Part shown: positions 20,014 to 29,095 of the stretch, piece by piece
Layout of the letters: each line of letters starts with the position of its first letter
Position numbering within the stretch: position 1 is the stretch's first letter
Source: JBEKYD01 sp052148435
GTDB taxonomy: Bacteria; Acidobacteriota; Terriglobia; Bryobacterales; Bryobacteraceae
Assembly (NCBI GenBank): GCA_052148435.1
Contig: JBKQIF010000039.1
Location: 1-64,000, forward strand
DNA: 64,000 bases
Direction of reading: 5' to 3'
Notes under the pieces: model-generated
What the model saw: only the letters and a program-made list of their open reading frames with translations
What the model was told of the DNA's origin: nothing
The model's database searches: none
Position numbers and translations under genes: made by a program

Positions 20014-21492
20014 TCACTTCTCAATCGCAAAAGGAATTTCGACCAGCGAACACAGTTCGGTGAAGCGCGGACCGCGCATGTCGTAGGCCACCACGCGAAG
20101 CACGTGGCTGCCCGCCGGCACATCCACCATGTCCCACCATTCCTGGTTGTTCAGCATGTAGGGGGCGCGGGTGCGGTAGCTGTAGGGCTTGCCGTCGATG
20201 AAGAATTCCACCCGCTTGATGGGCCAGCGCGGATGGCGATCCGTCACGATCGCCTCGATCCAGGACGGCTCCTTGAGAACCTGGCCCGTCTTCAGGCCGG
20301 ATACCTCAATCGCCGGCGTGTCGTCAGCGTCGTAGTCCGGCTTGGCCGGCGCGGGCGATCCGGTCAGCCGCGCCACCTGCTCGAAGAACAGCCACTTCAG
20401 GGGCGAACTGATTTTCCAGTTCACCGGCGGATTCTGGAAGCCGTCGCGGTAGTTACCCAGCCCGTTATCGTAATAGCCCCAGCCAACGTGCTCCTGGACA
20501 GCCGCCTGAAGGTTGAACGTGCTAACTCCATCTTCGTTGATGATCATGGGCCGGTCGTAGCCGGTCCATTGGCGCATGGCGTGGATGGTCTCGTGAACCT
20601 CCTCCGGCGTTTCCCCGTTGGTGTGGAACATCACGTAGTCCACCGCGCGGAGCGCGGCATCCCCACGGCTTCCGCGCGGCATGATGCCGCCGGACCAGCT
20701 CATCGACACCGGAATCTGGCGATCCACCGTCTGCTGCGCGAGGAGCACCGCGTCCAGCGCTCCGTCCGGCTGTAGGATCCGGTGCTTGTAGGTGCGCGGG
20801 TTCATCTCGTTATTGATCTCGATGAGCACGTTCCGATAGGGCAGTTCCTTCAGGAAACGGCAACCCTGGCGGATGGCCTCCTTCACGTAGCGGTCGTCCG
20901 GGGCGACCTCGATGCGCTCGTTCGATCCGAAATAGAAGAAGCCGACGATGGCTACCATCCCCAGCCGGTCGGCTTCGGCGACCACTCGTCGCAGCCGCCC
21001 GGCGTAAGCGGGTTTCAAGTTTCCCTGCTCGTCGAATCCGCTGTTGTTGTGAGGTTGCAGGGTGACCTTTTCACCGTAGTTGCCGTCCGGCGGTCCGCCA
21101 CCTTGCAGATTGACGGTGAACGCCAGAACCCCGCTGCGCCTCCAGGCGGGCAGCGCGGCCAGAAACTCGCGGACATTTCGCTCCGGGGCCCAGGGTCCGT
21201 CGGGATAGTCCCAGAAGATGTCGCCCAGCGTGTTGGAGTGGTACGGGTTGGCGCGCGAACCCTGTTTGGGGTAGTTGGCGTCATCGAAGATCGCCTGCAC
21301 CGCCCGCACGTTCAGGAGCGTCCCGGCAAGGTTCGGATCGGCGTGCGGGAAACCGGCGGCGGGAGTGTACGTCACCTGCCCGTTGATGGTAAATTGGGCG
21401 CCGCGGATCCCTACGACGGTGGTTCCGCTAGCCGGCGGGCCGGCAATCGCCGGCAGGATGATTAGAAGAATTGTGGCGCAACGCTGGATCAT
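20014..21492 (-). CDS. Secreted glycoside hydrolase-like protein (GH5-type barrel plus C-terminal beta domain)
   Basis: The ATG at 21492 gives a 492-residue protein with a signal peptide (MIQRCATILLIILPAIAG). A TTG 39 nt upstream is possible, but would add a basic tail before the hydrophobic stretch. The catalytic part resembles clan GH-A TIM barrels: LIEINNEMN fits the acid/base Asn-Glu motif at the end of strand 4, and PMIINEDGVS could supply the nucleophile Glu. A short beta-sandwich (~400-490, KRVEFFIDGKPYSYRTRAPY) follows, as in many polysaccharide-active enzymes. It heads an operon with isomerases and an MFS transporter. Confidence 0.78.
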   Translation of the reverse strand: MIQRCATILLIILPAIAGPPASGTTVVGIRGAQFTINGQVTYTPAAGFPHADPNLAGTLLNVRAVQAIFDDANYPKQGSRANPYHSNTLGDIFWDYPDGPWAPERNVREFLAALPAWRRSGVLAFTVNLQGGGPPDGNYGEKVTLQPHNNSGFDEQGNLKPAYAGRLRRVVAEADRLGMVAIVGFFYFGSNERIEVAPDDRYVKEAIRQGCRFLKELPYRNVLIEINNEMNPRTYKHRILQPDGALDAVLLAQQTVDRQIPVSMSWSGGIMPRGSRGDAALRAVDYVMFHTNGETPEEVHETIHAMRQWTGYDRPMIINEDGVSTFNLQAAVQEHVGWGYYDNGLGNYRDGFQNPPVNWKISSPLKWLFFEQVARLTGSPAPAKPDYDADDTPAIEVSGLKTGQVLKEPSWIEAIVTDRHPRWPIKRVEFFIDGKPYSYRTRAPYMLNNQEWWDMVDVPAGSHVLRVVAYDMRGPRFTELCSLVEIPFAIEK

Positions 21493-21561
21493 GGCGAACC
21501 GGGCCGGCTGCCGTCGGACTGTGACAATCAAGCCGCCGCTAGGATTTTAGCGCTATTGCGC

Positions 21562-22551
21562 TCAGAAAATGCCGACAGGGTTGATTGGCGAACCTGTCCC
21601 GCCGGGCACGGGCTCGGGCGCGGCCACGATCAGGAACTCCCAGCGCCCCAGCCGCATGGCGGTCTCGCTCAACGCTTCCAGGTCGCAGTTATCGAGGAGA
21701 GGCATGCCCATGGCGACCAGCGCCAATTGGTGAATCGGCATGGCGACGCCATCCACCCCGGAAGGCATCAGGTCGGCGGCGAAATCGCTGCCAAGCACGG
21801 CGGCGTCGCGCGCGTGCAGCCAGCGCGCACAACTGGCGTGAAGTCCTGCCGCTTTGGCGCCGATATCCCAGGGCCCCAATTTCGCTCGGCGCGCCCAGCG
21901 GCCGGTGCGGATCAGGACCACGTCGCCCGGCTCGATTTTAATTCCGGCCTTCTTGACCCACGCGTCCAGGTCTTCCGGGTAGATGGGCTGGCCCGGCTCC
22001 AGGAATGGCACGCCTTTCAGTCTCGGAATATCCATGAGGACGCCGCGCGTGAAGATGCCATCCTTGAAATTCAACACGTCGAGCTTCGCCGCGCCGGCTG
22101 CGGTGACGGACTCGCGCGGAAAGCCGTTGAAGAGCGTGGCGCCGCCGATCATGTGGCACAGGGCATCCAGGTGGGTGATGCCGGAACCGTGATACTCCTC
22201 GGTGTAGCGGTCCATGGCGAATTGCGCGGAAGGGTTCGCGCCGGTGATCAACATGACATGCCCGAACGCAGGCTTATTATCCGGGGCGGCCTCGGTGGAA
22301 TCGGTGCGCGCGAGCGAAACGGAGATGCCGGCGCGCACCAGGGCGGCCGCGCGCTGGCGCACCGCGGGCGTAATCAGGTTGAGGGTCCCCTTCTGGTCGT
22401 CTTTGCCCCAGCGGCCCCAGTTGGACAGTTCTTTCATCCACCGGTCCACATCCGCGCGGGTTGTGCGGGTGCCTTCGGCTGCAGGCAGGATGGCGCAAAA
22501 TGCGACACATAACGCCGCCACGACGGGTGGCGCGATTGGCTTTCTGAACAT
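21562..22551 (-). CDS. Cyclase family protein (kynurenine formamidase-like metal hydrolase)
   Basis: The start ATG at 22551 has GAGG about 6 nt upstream and begins a signal peptide (MFRKPIAPPVVAALCVAF). The 329-residue product carries the cyclase-family metal motif as HGSGITHLDALCH, with His/Asp/His ligands, and a downstream DVVLIRTGRW segment. Family members hydrolyse cyclic amides or related bonds (for example N-formylkynurenine) with Mn or Zn. The signal peptide suggests periplasmic action. It lies 69 nt upstream of the glycosidase gene, so it may or may not share its operon. The substrate is unknown. Confidence 0.88.
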   Translation of the reverse strand: MFRKPIAPPVVAALCVAFCAILPAAEGTRTTRADVDRWMKELSNWGRWGKDDQKGTLNLITPAVRQRAAALVRAGISVSLARTDSTEAAPDNKPAFGHVMLITGANPSAQFAMDRYTEEYHGSGITHLDALCHMIGGATLFNGFPRESVTAAGAAKLDVLNFKDGIFTRGVLMDIPRLKGVPFLEPGQPIYPEDLDAWVKKAGIKIEPGDVVLIRTGRWARRAKLGPWDIGAKAAGLHASCARWLHARDAAVLGSDFAADLMPSGVDGVAMPIHQLALVAMGMPLLDNCDLEALSETAMRLGRWEFLIVAAPEPVPGGTGSPINPVGIF

Positions 22552-22624
22552 AGCATCCTCATCATAGACCCTCGCACCCGCAGCAGGTGCTTCGGTGGGA
22601 TGCCCAAGCATATTGAGGGAAATT

Positions 22625-22758
22625 AGCTGACCCAACTGACGTGGAATCGGCGCGGGAGACCGGTCGGACAGACGATCGGTTCTTGTCGTCTGTCAGGCTG
22701 TGGTGGCCTGGCGAGGGCCTGACCGACCACTAAGAACGAGAATCTGTCCCACCCCTGT
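22625..22758. repeat. Dispersed intergenic repeat, copy 1
   Basis: Starting at GCTGACCCAACTGACG, the sequence is closely similar and collinear to 57028-57180. The best-conserved core is GTCGTCTG(T/C)CAGGCTG followed by GGTGGCCTGGCGAGGGCCTGACC. It ends near TCTGTCCCACC. No ORF with coding character covers it. Further partial copies occur at 33978-34015 and 50495-50545. It separates the cyclase gene from the DUF1080-fusion gene. Confidence 0.7.
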
Positions 22759-24231
22759 TCACCCCCGCAACGCCGATCCCTTACGCTCGATCGCCTTTGG
22801 CCACCAGGCCTCCGGAACAAAGAAGTCCTGCCAGGTGAGCTTTAATTTCTGAACCATGCCGATTCCGTACTGCGAGCGCCCCAAATCGTTCGGGCCCGAA
22901 TTATTCGTTCCGAACGTAAACTTGCAGCCTGCCGCTTTGGCCATGCGAACCACATTCGCGCTCGGAATCTTGTAGCGGTCGTTGAGTTCGATCGCTACCT
23001 TGTTTTTCGCCGCGGCCGACACCACTCGCTCGATCCGCCCTTCGGTCCATAGCGCATCGTAATCTTTCGCAATGACATCCGGAAGATAGGTCGGATTCGC
23101 ATAGATATCGACCGGTTCCCGCTCGAAAATCCCCACCGTGCGCTCCACCAGCGTATCCATGAACTCCCGCGTGTCCGGGATGGTCCCGAGCTCTTCCGGA
23201 ATCCAGAGCCGCAGCCGGCGGCCGCGATTGTCGGTCCAGGTCATGGAATCCGTGAACACGTAATCGAACAACGCAACCGTCGAGCGCGAGAACATCTGGG
23301 TCCACTCGCGTCCTTCCGCCTGCATCGCCACGAAGCAGGGCTGGCCTTTCATGCGATCGAGGTACTCGCGTGCGCCGCGATCGTCCTGCACCGGATTGAG
23401 CTTTCCGCAGTTGATGGCAATACCGTACTCGATCCCGTCGCGCCGGGAACGGGCCAGCGCCTGCTCCAGGGTCAATCCTTCCTTCAAATGGACGTGATGA
23501 TCCACCATGGGCAGATTGTGACTCCCGATTTCGATGATCTGCCGAAAAGTCTCGTCCACCACCGGCGCTTCCCCGGGTGTTGCCAGACCGTCGGGCAGCG
23601 GTTTCACGCGTACGCTGCGAAACAGCGCTTTCGACCCGTCATTATGACATTGCAGTGCAAACGTCCCGCGATCCAGGAATCGCTGCGTCTCCATTCCGTC
23701 CGGGATGACCGGCGGAGTAGGCTCCACATAATCGACTACCAGCATCCCGTCCAGCCGGACTTGCACGCTTTTGCCGCGCACCAGGACGTTGATCTTGAAC
23801 CATTGGTCGTCCGGGATGAACTCTTTGTAGATATTGCGGATGCCATAGAGCGAGCCGGTTTTCTTCCGCTCGATATAACCCCCTTCACCGGTCGCGGTAT
23901 TGTCCACCTGGACTTCGAAACCCTTGATGGGGAATCCGGTTTCCTGGTAAGCGGTGTGGAAATAGACACCCGAGTTACAACCGTGGCGCGCCAGGCATTC
24001 CACTTCCAGCTCGAAATTCTTGAAGTTGGCGTTGCGTACTCCGCCGGTGTAGAAAAGATGGGAGCGCGGGCCATCGGCGGCGAGCGAGCCATCGACGGTC
24101 TTCCACGATGCTTTGTTCTCGCTCGGGCGCCAGCCATCCAGCGTCCGGCCATTGAAAATCTCGATCCAGTCTTCATCGCCGTGAAGGACAGAGGCCGCCG
24201 TCACGGCGCTCACAAACGTTCGTCTGGTCAT
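22759..24231 (-). CDS. DUF1080 (3-keto-disaccharide hydrolase-like) fused to PHP-like amidohydrolase domain
   Basis: The start ATG at 24231 follows AGGA by 8 nt and gives a Tat-like signal (MTRRTFVSAVTAA). Of 490 residues, ~25-215 form a concanavalin-like DUF1080 domain (EIFNGRTLDGWRP, ELEVECLARHGCNSGVYFH), found in 3-keto-glucoside hydrolases. Residues ~240-480 resemble a PHP/amidohydrolase barrel, with a metal-binding HxH (MVDHHVHLK), VAIELNDRY and FTFGTNNSG near the end. The two halves suggest sequential action on a glycoside-derived substrate. Exported location is likely. The fusion is unusual. Confidence 0.82.
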   Translation of the reverse strand: MTRRTFVSAVTAASVLHGDEDWIEIFNGRTLDGWRPSENKASWKTVDGSLAADGPRSHLFYTGGVRNANFKNFELEVECLARHGCNSGVYFHTAYQETGFPIKGFEVQVDNTATGEGGYIERKKTGSLYGIRNIYKEFIPDDQWFKINVLVRGKSVQVRLDGMLVVDYVEPTPPVIPDGMETQRFLDRGTFALQCHNDGSKALFRSVRVKPLPDGLATPGEAPVVDETFRQIIEIGSHNLPMVDHHVHLKEGLTLEQALARSRRDGIEYGIAINCGKLNPVQDDRGAREYLDRMKGQPCFVAMQAEGREWTQMFSRSTVALFDYVFTDSMTWTDNRGRRLRLWIPEELGTIPDTREFMDTLVERTVGIFEREPVDIYANPTYLPDVIAKDYDALWTEGRIERVVSAAAKNKVAIELNDRYKIPSANVVRMAKAAGCKFTFGTNNSGPNDLGRSQYGIGMVQKLKLTWQDFFVPEAWWPKAIERKGSALRG

Positions 24232-24427
24232 AAAGAGTCCTGGCTGACAGTATATGCTCCGGCGCGAGGCCAAGCATGCCAACCGGAAAAATCGGCAGCG
24301 ACGCTTCATTCCGCATATGATTATGGATTGGCTGGAGCCGCAATCGCGTTTTCAGGGTACTCGGTAACCGCGGCTTTCGCAGCGAGGTCGCCAATTTCGA
24401 TATCACCGCCGAGGATGGAGATCACTC

Positions 24428-25096
24428 ATGAATGTACTTATTTTCGGAGCGAGCGGCATGGTCGGGCAGGGTGTCTTGCGGGAATGCCTGCTCGATCCCG
24501 ATGTACAACGCGTGGTGACGATCGGGCGAACACCGGCCGGCGCCCAGCATCCGAAACTGCGGGAAATCGTGCATCCGGATCTGTGGCACTACGATTCCGT
24601 CGGGAACGATCTTGCCGGCTTCGATGCCTGCTTTTTCTGTCTCGGTGTCTCGTCGGCCGGAATGGCGGAGGCCGACTACGAACGCGTGACCTACGGGATC
24701 GCGCTGGCCGCGGCGGAGGTGCTGTCGCGCCTCAATCCAAAGCTGACGTTCGTATATGTCTCGGGCGCAGGCACGGACAGCTCCGAACGCGGCCGCGCGA
24801 TGTGGGCGCGGGCCAAAGGCAAAACGGAAAATGCGCTGGTGCGTTTGCCCTTCCAAGCCGCGTACATGTTCCGGCCCGGTGTGATCCAACCGCTCGACGG
24901 AATCAGGTCCAAGACAGCGTCGTATCGCATCGTCTACGCGGTCGCGAGACCTTTGCTGCCGGTGGTCCGATGGGCCTTTCCGAACTACGTCCTGACTACC
25001 GCACAGATCGGCCGCGCCATGCTGGTTGTCGCCCGCACCGGCGCTCCCAAGCGAATACTCGAAAGCAAAGACATCCGGGCCATTTCGCAGATGTAG
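24428..25096 (+). CDS. NAD(P)-binding epimerase-like protein (short Rossmann protein)
   Basis: A 222-residue protein with GGAG 7 nt before the ATG. The N-terminal dinucleotide motif is reduced but recognisable: FGASGMVGQGVLRECL. The downstream pattern FFCLGVSSAGMAEADYERVTYG and FVYVSGAGTDSSERG is typical of NmrA/atypical-SDR-like proteins that resemble human HTATIP2-type oxidoreductases. It has no membrane segment and is probably cytoplasmic. Substrate unknown. The upstream spacer (24232-24427) shows no other gene. Confidence 0.85.
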   Translation: MNVLIFGASGMVGQGVLRECLLDPDVQRVVTIGRTPAGAQHPKLREIVHPDLWHYDSVGNDLAGFDACFFCLGVSSAGMAEADYERVTYGIALAAAEVLSRLNPKLTFVYVSGAGTDSSERGRAMWARAKGKTENALVRLPFQAAYMFRPGVIQPLDGIRSKTASYRIVYAVARPLLPVVRWAFPNYVLTTAQIGRAMLVVARTGAPKRILESKDIRAISQM

Positions 25097-25533
25097 GACA
25101 GTCCTCCTGGCCTGTCCATCGCGACTGCGTACATTCGGCATGTAACGTCTGCTTTATGACCGCCACGCGGAATTGCCCCTTAACCCTCAACGTTCCGCCG
25201 CTGCGCATCCCGATGGCGAGGCGGAGCCCGTAGTTCACAAATTTCTGCACGATCTCGCCCGCCACGCGCGTTCTGAGCCGGAAGAACTCGTCCTCCAACC
25301 GTTCGACTGGAATGAGCACCAACCCGGCACGGTGTTCGATCGCCTCGCCAATCAAGTCGACCGCATCGCGCTCGTCCGTGATCTGGGGTACGGCCTATCC
25401 GGAAGGTCCGGAAGCCAGCGAATCAGCCTACGGTCGCCGCACTAAATTCCACAGCGGCAAGATTCAGTGCTATGATCGGCACCTAAACGCCGGGCTTCGA
25501 TCGGTCTTGGCGGTCCGTTTCAGGAGGGTTACG
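25097..25533. other. 437-nt intergenic region with a gene remnant and a small palindrome
   Basis: It contains the DUF4180 remnant (25205-25390) and, at 25096-25118, a GACAGTCCTCCTGGCCTGTC near-palindrome resembling one at 49746-49768. Plus-strand reading frames here lack coding character. The GH13 gene's ribosome site lies at the right end. No promoter could be assigned with confidence. Confidence 0.5.
25205..25390 (-). pseudogene. Remnant of a DUF4180-type gene
   Basis: On the minus strand the frame reads ITDERDAVDLIGEAIEHRAG, then LVLIPVERLEDEFFRLRTRV and AGEIVQKFVNYGLRLAIG. This corresponds to the conserved middle of DUF4180 proteins (normally ~115-120 residues). An in-frame TAG precedes it, and the typical C-terminal third is missing or shifted: a frame near 25170-25190 reads RGNSAW, reminiscent of the family's NRG...W end. 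Both ends are lost, so this is a decayed gene between the epimerase-like and GH13 genes. No start codon with an RBS is visible. Confidence 0.65.
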
Positions 25534-27510
25534 ATGATTTCTCAAAGCAATATCTCGGCCACCACTCCGATGGGAGCCACACTGGTCGCGGGAGGTGGCG
25601 CGACCTTTCGCGCCTGGGCTCCACGCGCATCGGCGGTTTATATCAACGGCGTTTTCGGCGGAGTGCCATCCGTTGGACAGACCGCGGATCTGCTATTGGC
25701 TAACGACGGCAATGGCTATTGGGCCGGGTTCTCAGCCGGGGCCCAGGAGGGCGATCTTTATCGCTTCTGGGTGGCTGGCGCGGGTTCCAGCGGCTACAAG
25801 CGCGATCCGTACGCGCGTGAGCTGGCGACGGACGCGCCCTTCCCGAACTGCAGTTGCCTTATCCGCTCAGCCACGGCCTACCCGTGGCATGACGCGGACT
25901 TCGTCACGCCCGATTTCACCAACATGATCGTCTACCAGTTGCATCTTGGAACCTATGCAATCAACCAGCCTGGCGTCACTTCCACCTTTCTCGACGTGAT
26001 CGGGAAGATTTCCTATCTGGCCGCTCTGGGCGCCAATGTGCTCCAGCCGTTGCCGATGGATGAAGTGGAAACCGATCCATCGATGGGCTATGACGGCGCC
26101 GATTACTTTTCCCCGGACTTCCCTTACGTGGTCACGGATGCGGGTGTGCTGGCCCAGCGCCTGGCAACCATCAACGGCCTGCTCCAGGCGAGGAATCTGT
26201 CCCCGCTCAGTCTCGACGACATCCAATCCGGTCCCGCGCAGCTCAAGGCGCTGGTGGATCTGTGCCACGTATACGGCTTGGCGGTCGTGTTCGACGTGGT
26301 CTATAACCATGCCGGCGGATTCAGCGTCGATAGCCAACCGGATGACGAATGTCTCTATTACTGGGATCGTGCGGTGAACGTGGGTAACAACAACGACAGC
26401 CTCTATTTCACCGATCAGGACCGGGGCACAGGCGGACTGTCGTTCGCTCTCTGGAATAACGACGTCCGTCAATTCCTTATCAATAACGCCCGCTATTATA
26501 TCGGCGAGTTTCACGCCGACGGATTCCGCTACGACGAAATCAGCGACCTGATCTCGATGAATTGCGACTCGGGCTGGAGTTTCTGCTGCGACCTCACAGG
26601 CACGCTCAGGTTCATCAAGCCCCGGTTGCTGCAAAACGCCGAGTTCTGGCCCGGCGAAGTTGGAAACTACCCGAAATCCGCGCCCTCCATCGTCACTCCG
26701 GTGAGCGACGGAGGAGCCGGATTCGACGTTCTGCAACACGACGGCCTGCGCGGCGCTGTGCGGGGCGCCATCACGTCGTCGTCCTTTGGCCAGGGAGCCG
26801 CGATCGACTTCGGGAGCATCGCCCAGGCTCTTTATCCGAGCGGCTTCGCTCACGGCTGGCAGACCGTGACCTGCGTTGAGAACCATGACATCGTCAAGGT
26901 TGGCACCGGCCAGCGCATCCCGTTTTTGGCCGATTCCTCCGACCGCCGCTCGTGGTATGCGCGCAGCCGTTCGAGGTTTGCGACGGGAATTCTGTTGACC
27001 GCGCCGGGCATTCCGCAGCTTTTCATGGGGCAGGAGTTTCTGGAAGACAAGCAGTGGAGCTGGGACGCCACGTCTTCCAATCTGATCTGGTGGGGCGGAT
27101 TAGATGCCGGAGCCGATCCGGCGATGGTGAATCACCTTCGCTTCACCCAGGATCTTATACGCCTACGCTGGAATCAGCCGGCGCTGCGGGGCGATAATGT
27201 GAACCCGTTCCATGTCTCCAATGCGAACCGCGTGATTGCCTTTCAACGATGGCTGGAGGGAACAGGCCAGGATGTTGTGGTGGCGGCGACGCTTTCGGAT
27301 ACTACGTGGTGTAACTACGCCATTGGATTCCCCTATCCCGGTCACTGGAACGAAGTCTTTAACAGCGACGTTTACGATAATTGGGTCAACCCCATCGTGG
27401 CGGGCAATGGAGGGGGCATCACCGCATCGGGTCCGCCGATGCACGGCCTGGCGGCTTCCGCCAACATCGTAATTCCCGCCAACGGGTTGGTTGTGTTTGC
27501 ACGCGCGTGA
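25534..27510 (+). CDS. GH13 family glycosidase with N-terminal E-set (CBM48-like) domain
   Basis: The ATG at 25534 has AGGAGG 6 nt upstream. A long in-frame extension to 25312 lacks coding character. Of 658 residues, the N-terminal ~100 form a CBM48-type beta-sandwich (GATFRAWAPRASAVYINGVF). The GH13 barrel follows with region I DVVYNH, region II DGFRYDEI (Asp nucleophile), region III NAEFWPGE (Glu acid/base) and region IV VENHD. The C-terminal beta domain ends at residue 658. All catalytic residues are present, so an active alpha-glucan enzyme (branching/amylase-like) is expected. No signal peptide, so it is likely cytosolic. Confidence 0.92.
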   Translation: MISQSNISATTPMGATLVAGGGATFRAWAPRASAVYINGVFGGVPSVGQTADLLLANDGNGYWAGFSAGAQEGDLYRFWVAGAGSSGYKRDPYARELATDAPFPNCSCLIRSATAYPWHDADFVTPDFTNMIVYQLHLGTYAINQPGVTSTFLDVIGKISYLAALGANVLQPLPMDEVETDPSMGYDGADYFSPDFPYVVTDAGVLAQRLATINGLLQARNLSPLSLDDIQSGPAQLKALVDLCHVYGLAVVFDVVYNHAGGFSVDSQPDDECLYYWDRAVNVGNNNDSLYFTDQDRGTGGLSFALWNNDVRQFLINNARYYIGEFHADGFRYDEISDLISMNCDSGWSFCCDLTGTLRFIKPRLLQNAEFWPGEVGNYPKSAPSIVTPVSDGGAGFDVLQHDGLRGAVRGAITSSSFGQGAAIDFGSIAQALYPSGFAHGWQTVTCVENHDIVKVGTGQRIPFLADSSDRRSWYARSRSRFATGILLTAPGIPQLFMGQEFLEDKQWSWDATSSNLIWWGGLDAGADPAMVNHLRFTQDLIRLRWNQPALRGDNVNPFHVSNANRVIAFQRWLEGTGQDVVVAATLSDTTWCNYAIGFPYPGHWNEVFNSDVYDNWVNPIVAGNGGGITASGPPMHGLAASANIVIPANGLVVFARA

Positions 27511-27562
27511 GCGACAGACGCGCAGCGGTTGAGGCTCCAATCATCCTTACGCTCGAAATCCC

Positions 27563-29083
27563 CTAGCCGGATGATGACAGCTTCTCCGAAGGAATGTCGA
27601 TCGAAGCGAGGCGTTTGCGCAGGAGGGAACGGATCGCTTCCAGGACGGCCGGCTCCGGCGCGTCGAATTCACGGCAGAGTCGGAGTAATTCCGACGCGGC
27701 GACGCGGCGCTCCATGGCTGCCAGGAGTTGCCGCTCCAGAGGTTCCAGCTCGTGTTCGATCTCCAGCGCCTGGCCGAGCCGCGTGGCCCTGGCCTTGGGA
27801 GCGATGGCGCCACCCAATACACTCGCTTCCAGCAGCGCGACGGGGCCGGCGCGCCGCAGCCAGCTTCCCTCCAAGTGCCGGTGCAGGTCCGGGGTGCGAG
27901 CCAAGCGTTCGGCAAGAAACGCGGCCTCGATTTCGGCGCCGGCGGAACGCCATGGGGGCCGCGACTGGTCGATACGCTCCCAAGGCGCGCTACTGGCCGG
28001 AGAGCTCCACTGGAACGCGACGAGCACGGTAACGACTCGCGCATACCCCTGGGCTCGGAGATTCGCCGCCCACGCGCGCGCCGAATCGAGGAATGACGCG
28101 TAGTCGCCGCCTTTTGCATGGCCGGCGGCGTATTGCGCCGCGGTATGACTGGCCACGCGCAGCACATGGATGTCCATGGGCGCGCCGGCAAGCCATTGGC
28201 GCAGGCGGCAAGCGACCGGTTCGCCCTCGCGCTCGCCGAGCTCGGTGACAAGCTGGGCCATGCCGCCGGGAGCCAGGTGATGGGGCAAACCGGCGACGAT
28301 CCGCTTCTGAACGTCCTCTCCCGTGGGGCCGCCGTCGCGAAACCAGAGGGTATTTACGGGCGAGGGAACAAAGGGAGGATTGGCGGTGATGAGATCGAAA
28401 CGTTCTCCGCCAACGGGGTCGAACAGGTCGCCCTCTACGGCTTCCAGGTTGGCGATGCCCAGAGCGCGCGCGTTGAAGCGCGTGCAACGGACGGCGCGCG
28501 GATTGATATCCACGGCGCACACGCGCCGCGCGTGAGAGGCGGCCAGCAGGGCGTGAACGCCGGAGCCGGTACACACGTCGAGGGCCGAGCGGACTGGCCG
28601 GCGGACGGTGGCGCGCGCCAAATAGCGGCTATCGAGGCCGGCCGCCATGACCTGATCGGAGGGAACGGTGGCATGACCCGGATGGGGAAGCTCGGGCCAT
28701 GCGTGATCGGCGAAGATCAACCGCCGGCCGACGGGAACGAGCGACGCCCGCGCTCGCGCGACGCCGGTTTCTTCGATTTCGAGCAGCGCCGTTCGGAGCA
28801 GAACTTCGCGGCTGGAAGCAGGCAGCAATCGGTCCAGTTCGCCGGTGGTGAGGCCTCCTTGCAGCAGGAAGAGGTCGATGGCAAGTGCCATCGTATCGCG
28901 TTCGGCCAGGCGCTCGTCGCGGTAAACGGGAAGGTTGCGCCAATGGAGGTCGCACAAGTCCCCGAGCCCGAGGCGCTCCCGCACCGCGGCCTCGCAATAC
29001 CCGGTGCGGCCAACTTCGGAAACCGCCCGGCGCAGGGCGGGCACATCGGCATCGTCGACCAGGAAGGGAGCGCGCTCAGACAT
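27563..29083 (-). CDS. SAM-dependent methyltransferase (PrmC/RsmC-like, NPPF motif)
   Basis: A 506-residue protein. The N-terminal ~130 residues form a helical winged-helix-like region. The class I methyltransferase core has the SAM-binding loop LDVCTGSGVHALLAA, acidic VDINPRAV and catalytic NPPFVPSP, the (D/N)PP(F/Y) motif of N-methyltransferases acting on Gln, Asn, adenine or guanine. A ~170-residue C-terminal helical domain follows. The target (protein glutamine or nucleic acid) is not certain. It converges with the GH13 gene, and the next gene upstream (GT2) starts 13 nt away on the same strand. Confidence 0.88.
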   Translation of the reverse strand: MSERAPFLVDDADVPALRRAVSEVGRTGYCEAAVRERLGLGDLCDLHWRNLPVYRDERLAERDTMALAIDLFLLQGGLTTGELDRLLPASSREVLLRTALLEIEETGVARARASLVPVGRRLIFADHAWPELPHPGHATVPSDQVMAAGLDSRYLARATVRRPVRSALDVCTGSGVHALLAASHARRVCAVDINPRAVRCTRFNARALGIANLEAVEGDLFDPVGGERFDLITANPPFVPSPVNTLWFRDGGPTGEDVQKRIVAGLPHHLAPGGMAQLVTELGEREGEPVACRLRQWLAGAPMDIHVLRVASHTAAQYAAGHAKGGDYASFLDSARAWAANLRAQGYARVVTVLVAFQWSSPASSAPWERIDQSRPPWRSAGAEIEAAFLAERLARTPDLHRHLEGSWLRRAGPVALLEASVLGGAIAPKARATRLGQALEIEHELEPLERQLLAAMERRVAASELLRLCREFDAPEPAVLEAIRSLLRKRLASIDIPSEKLSSSG

Positions 29084-29095
29084 TGCTGTCAGCCA

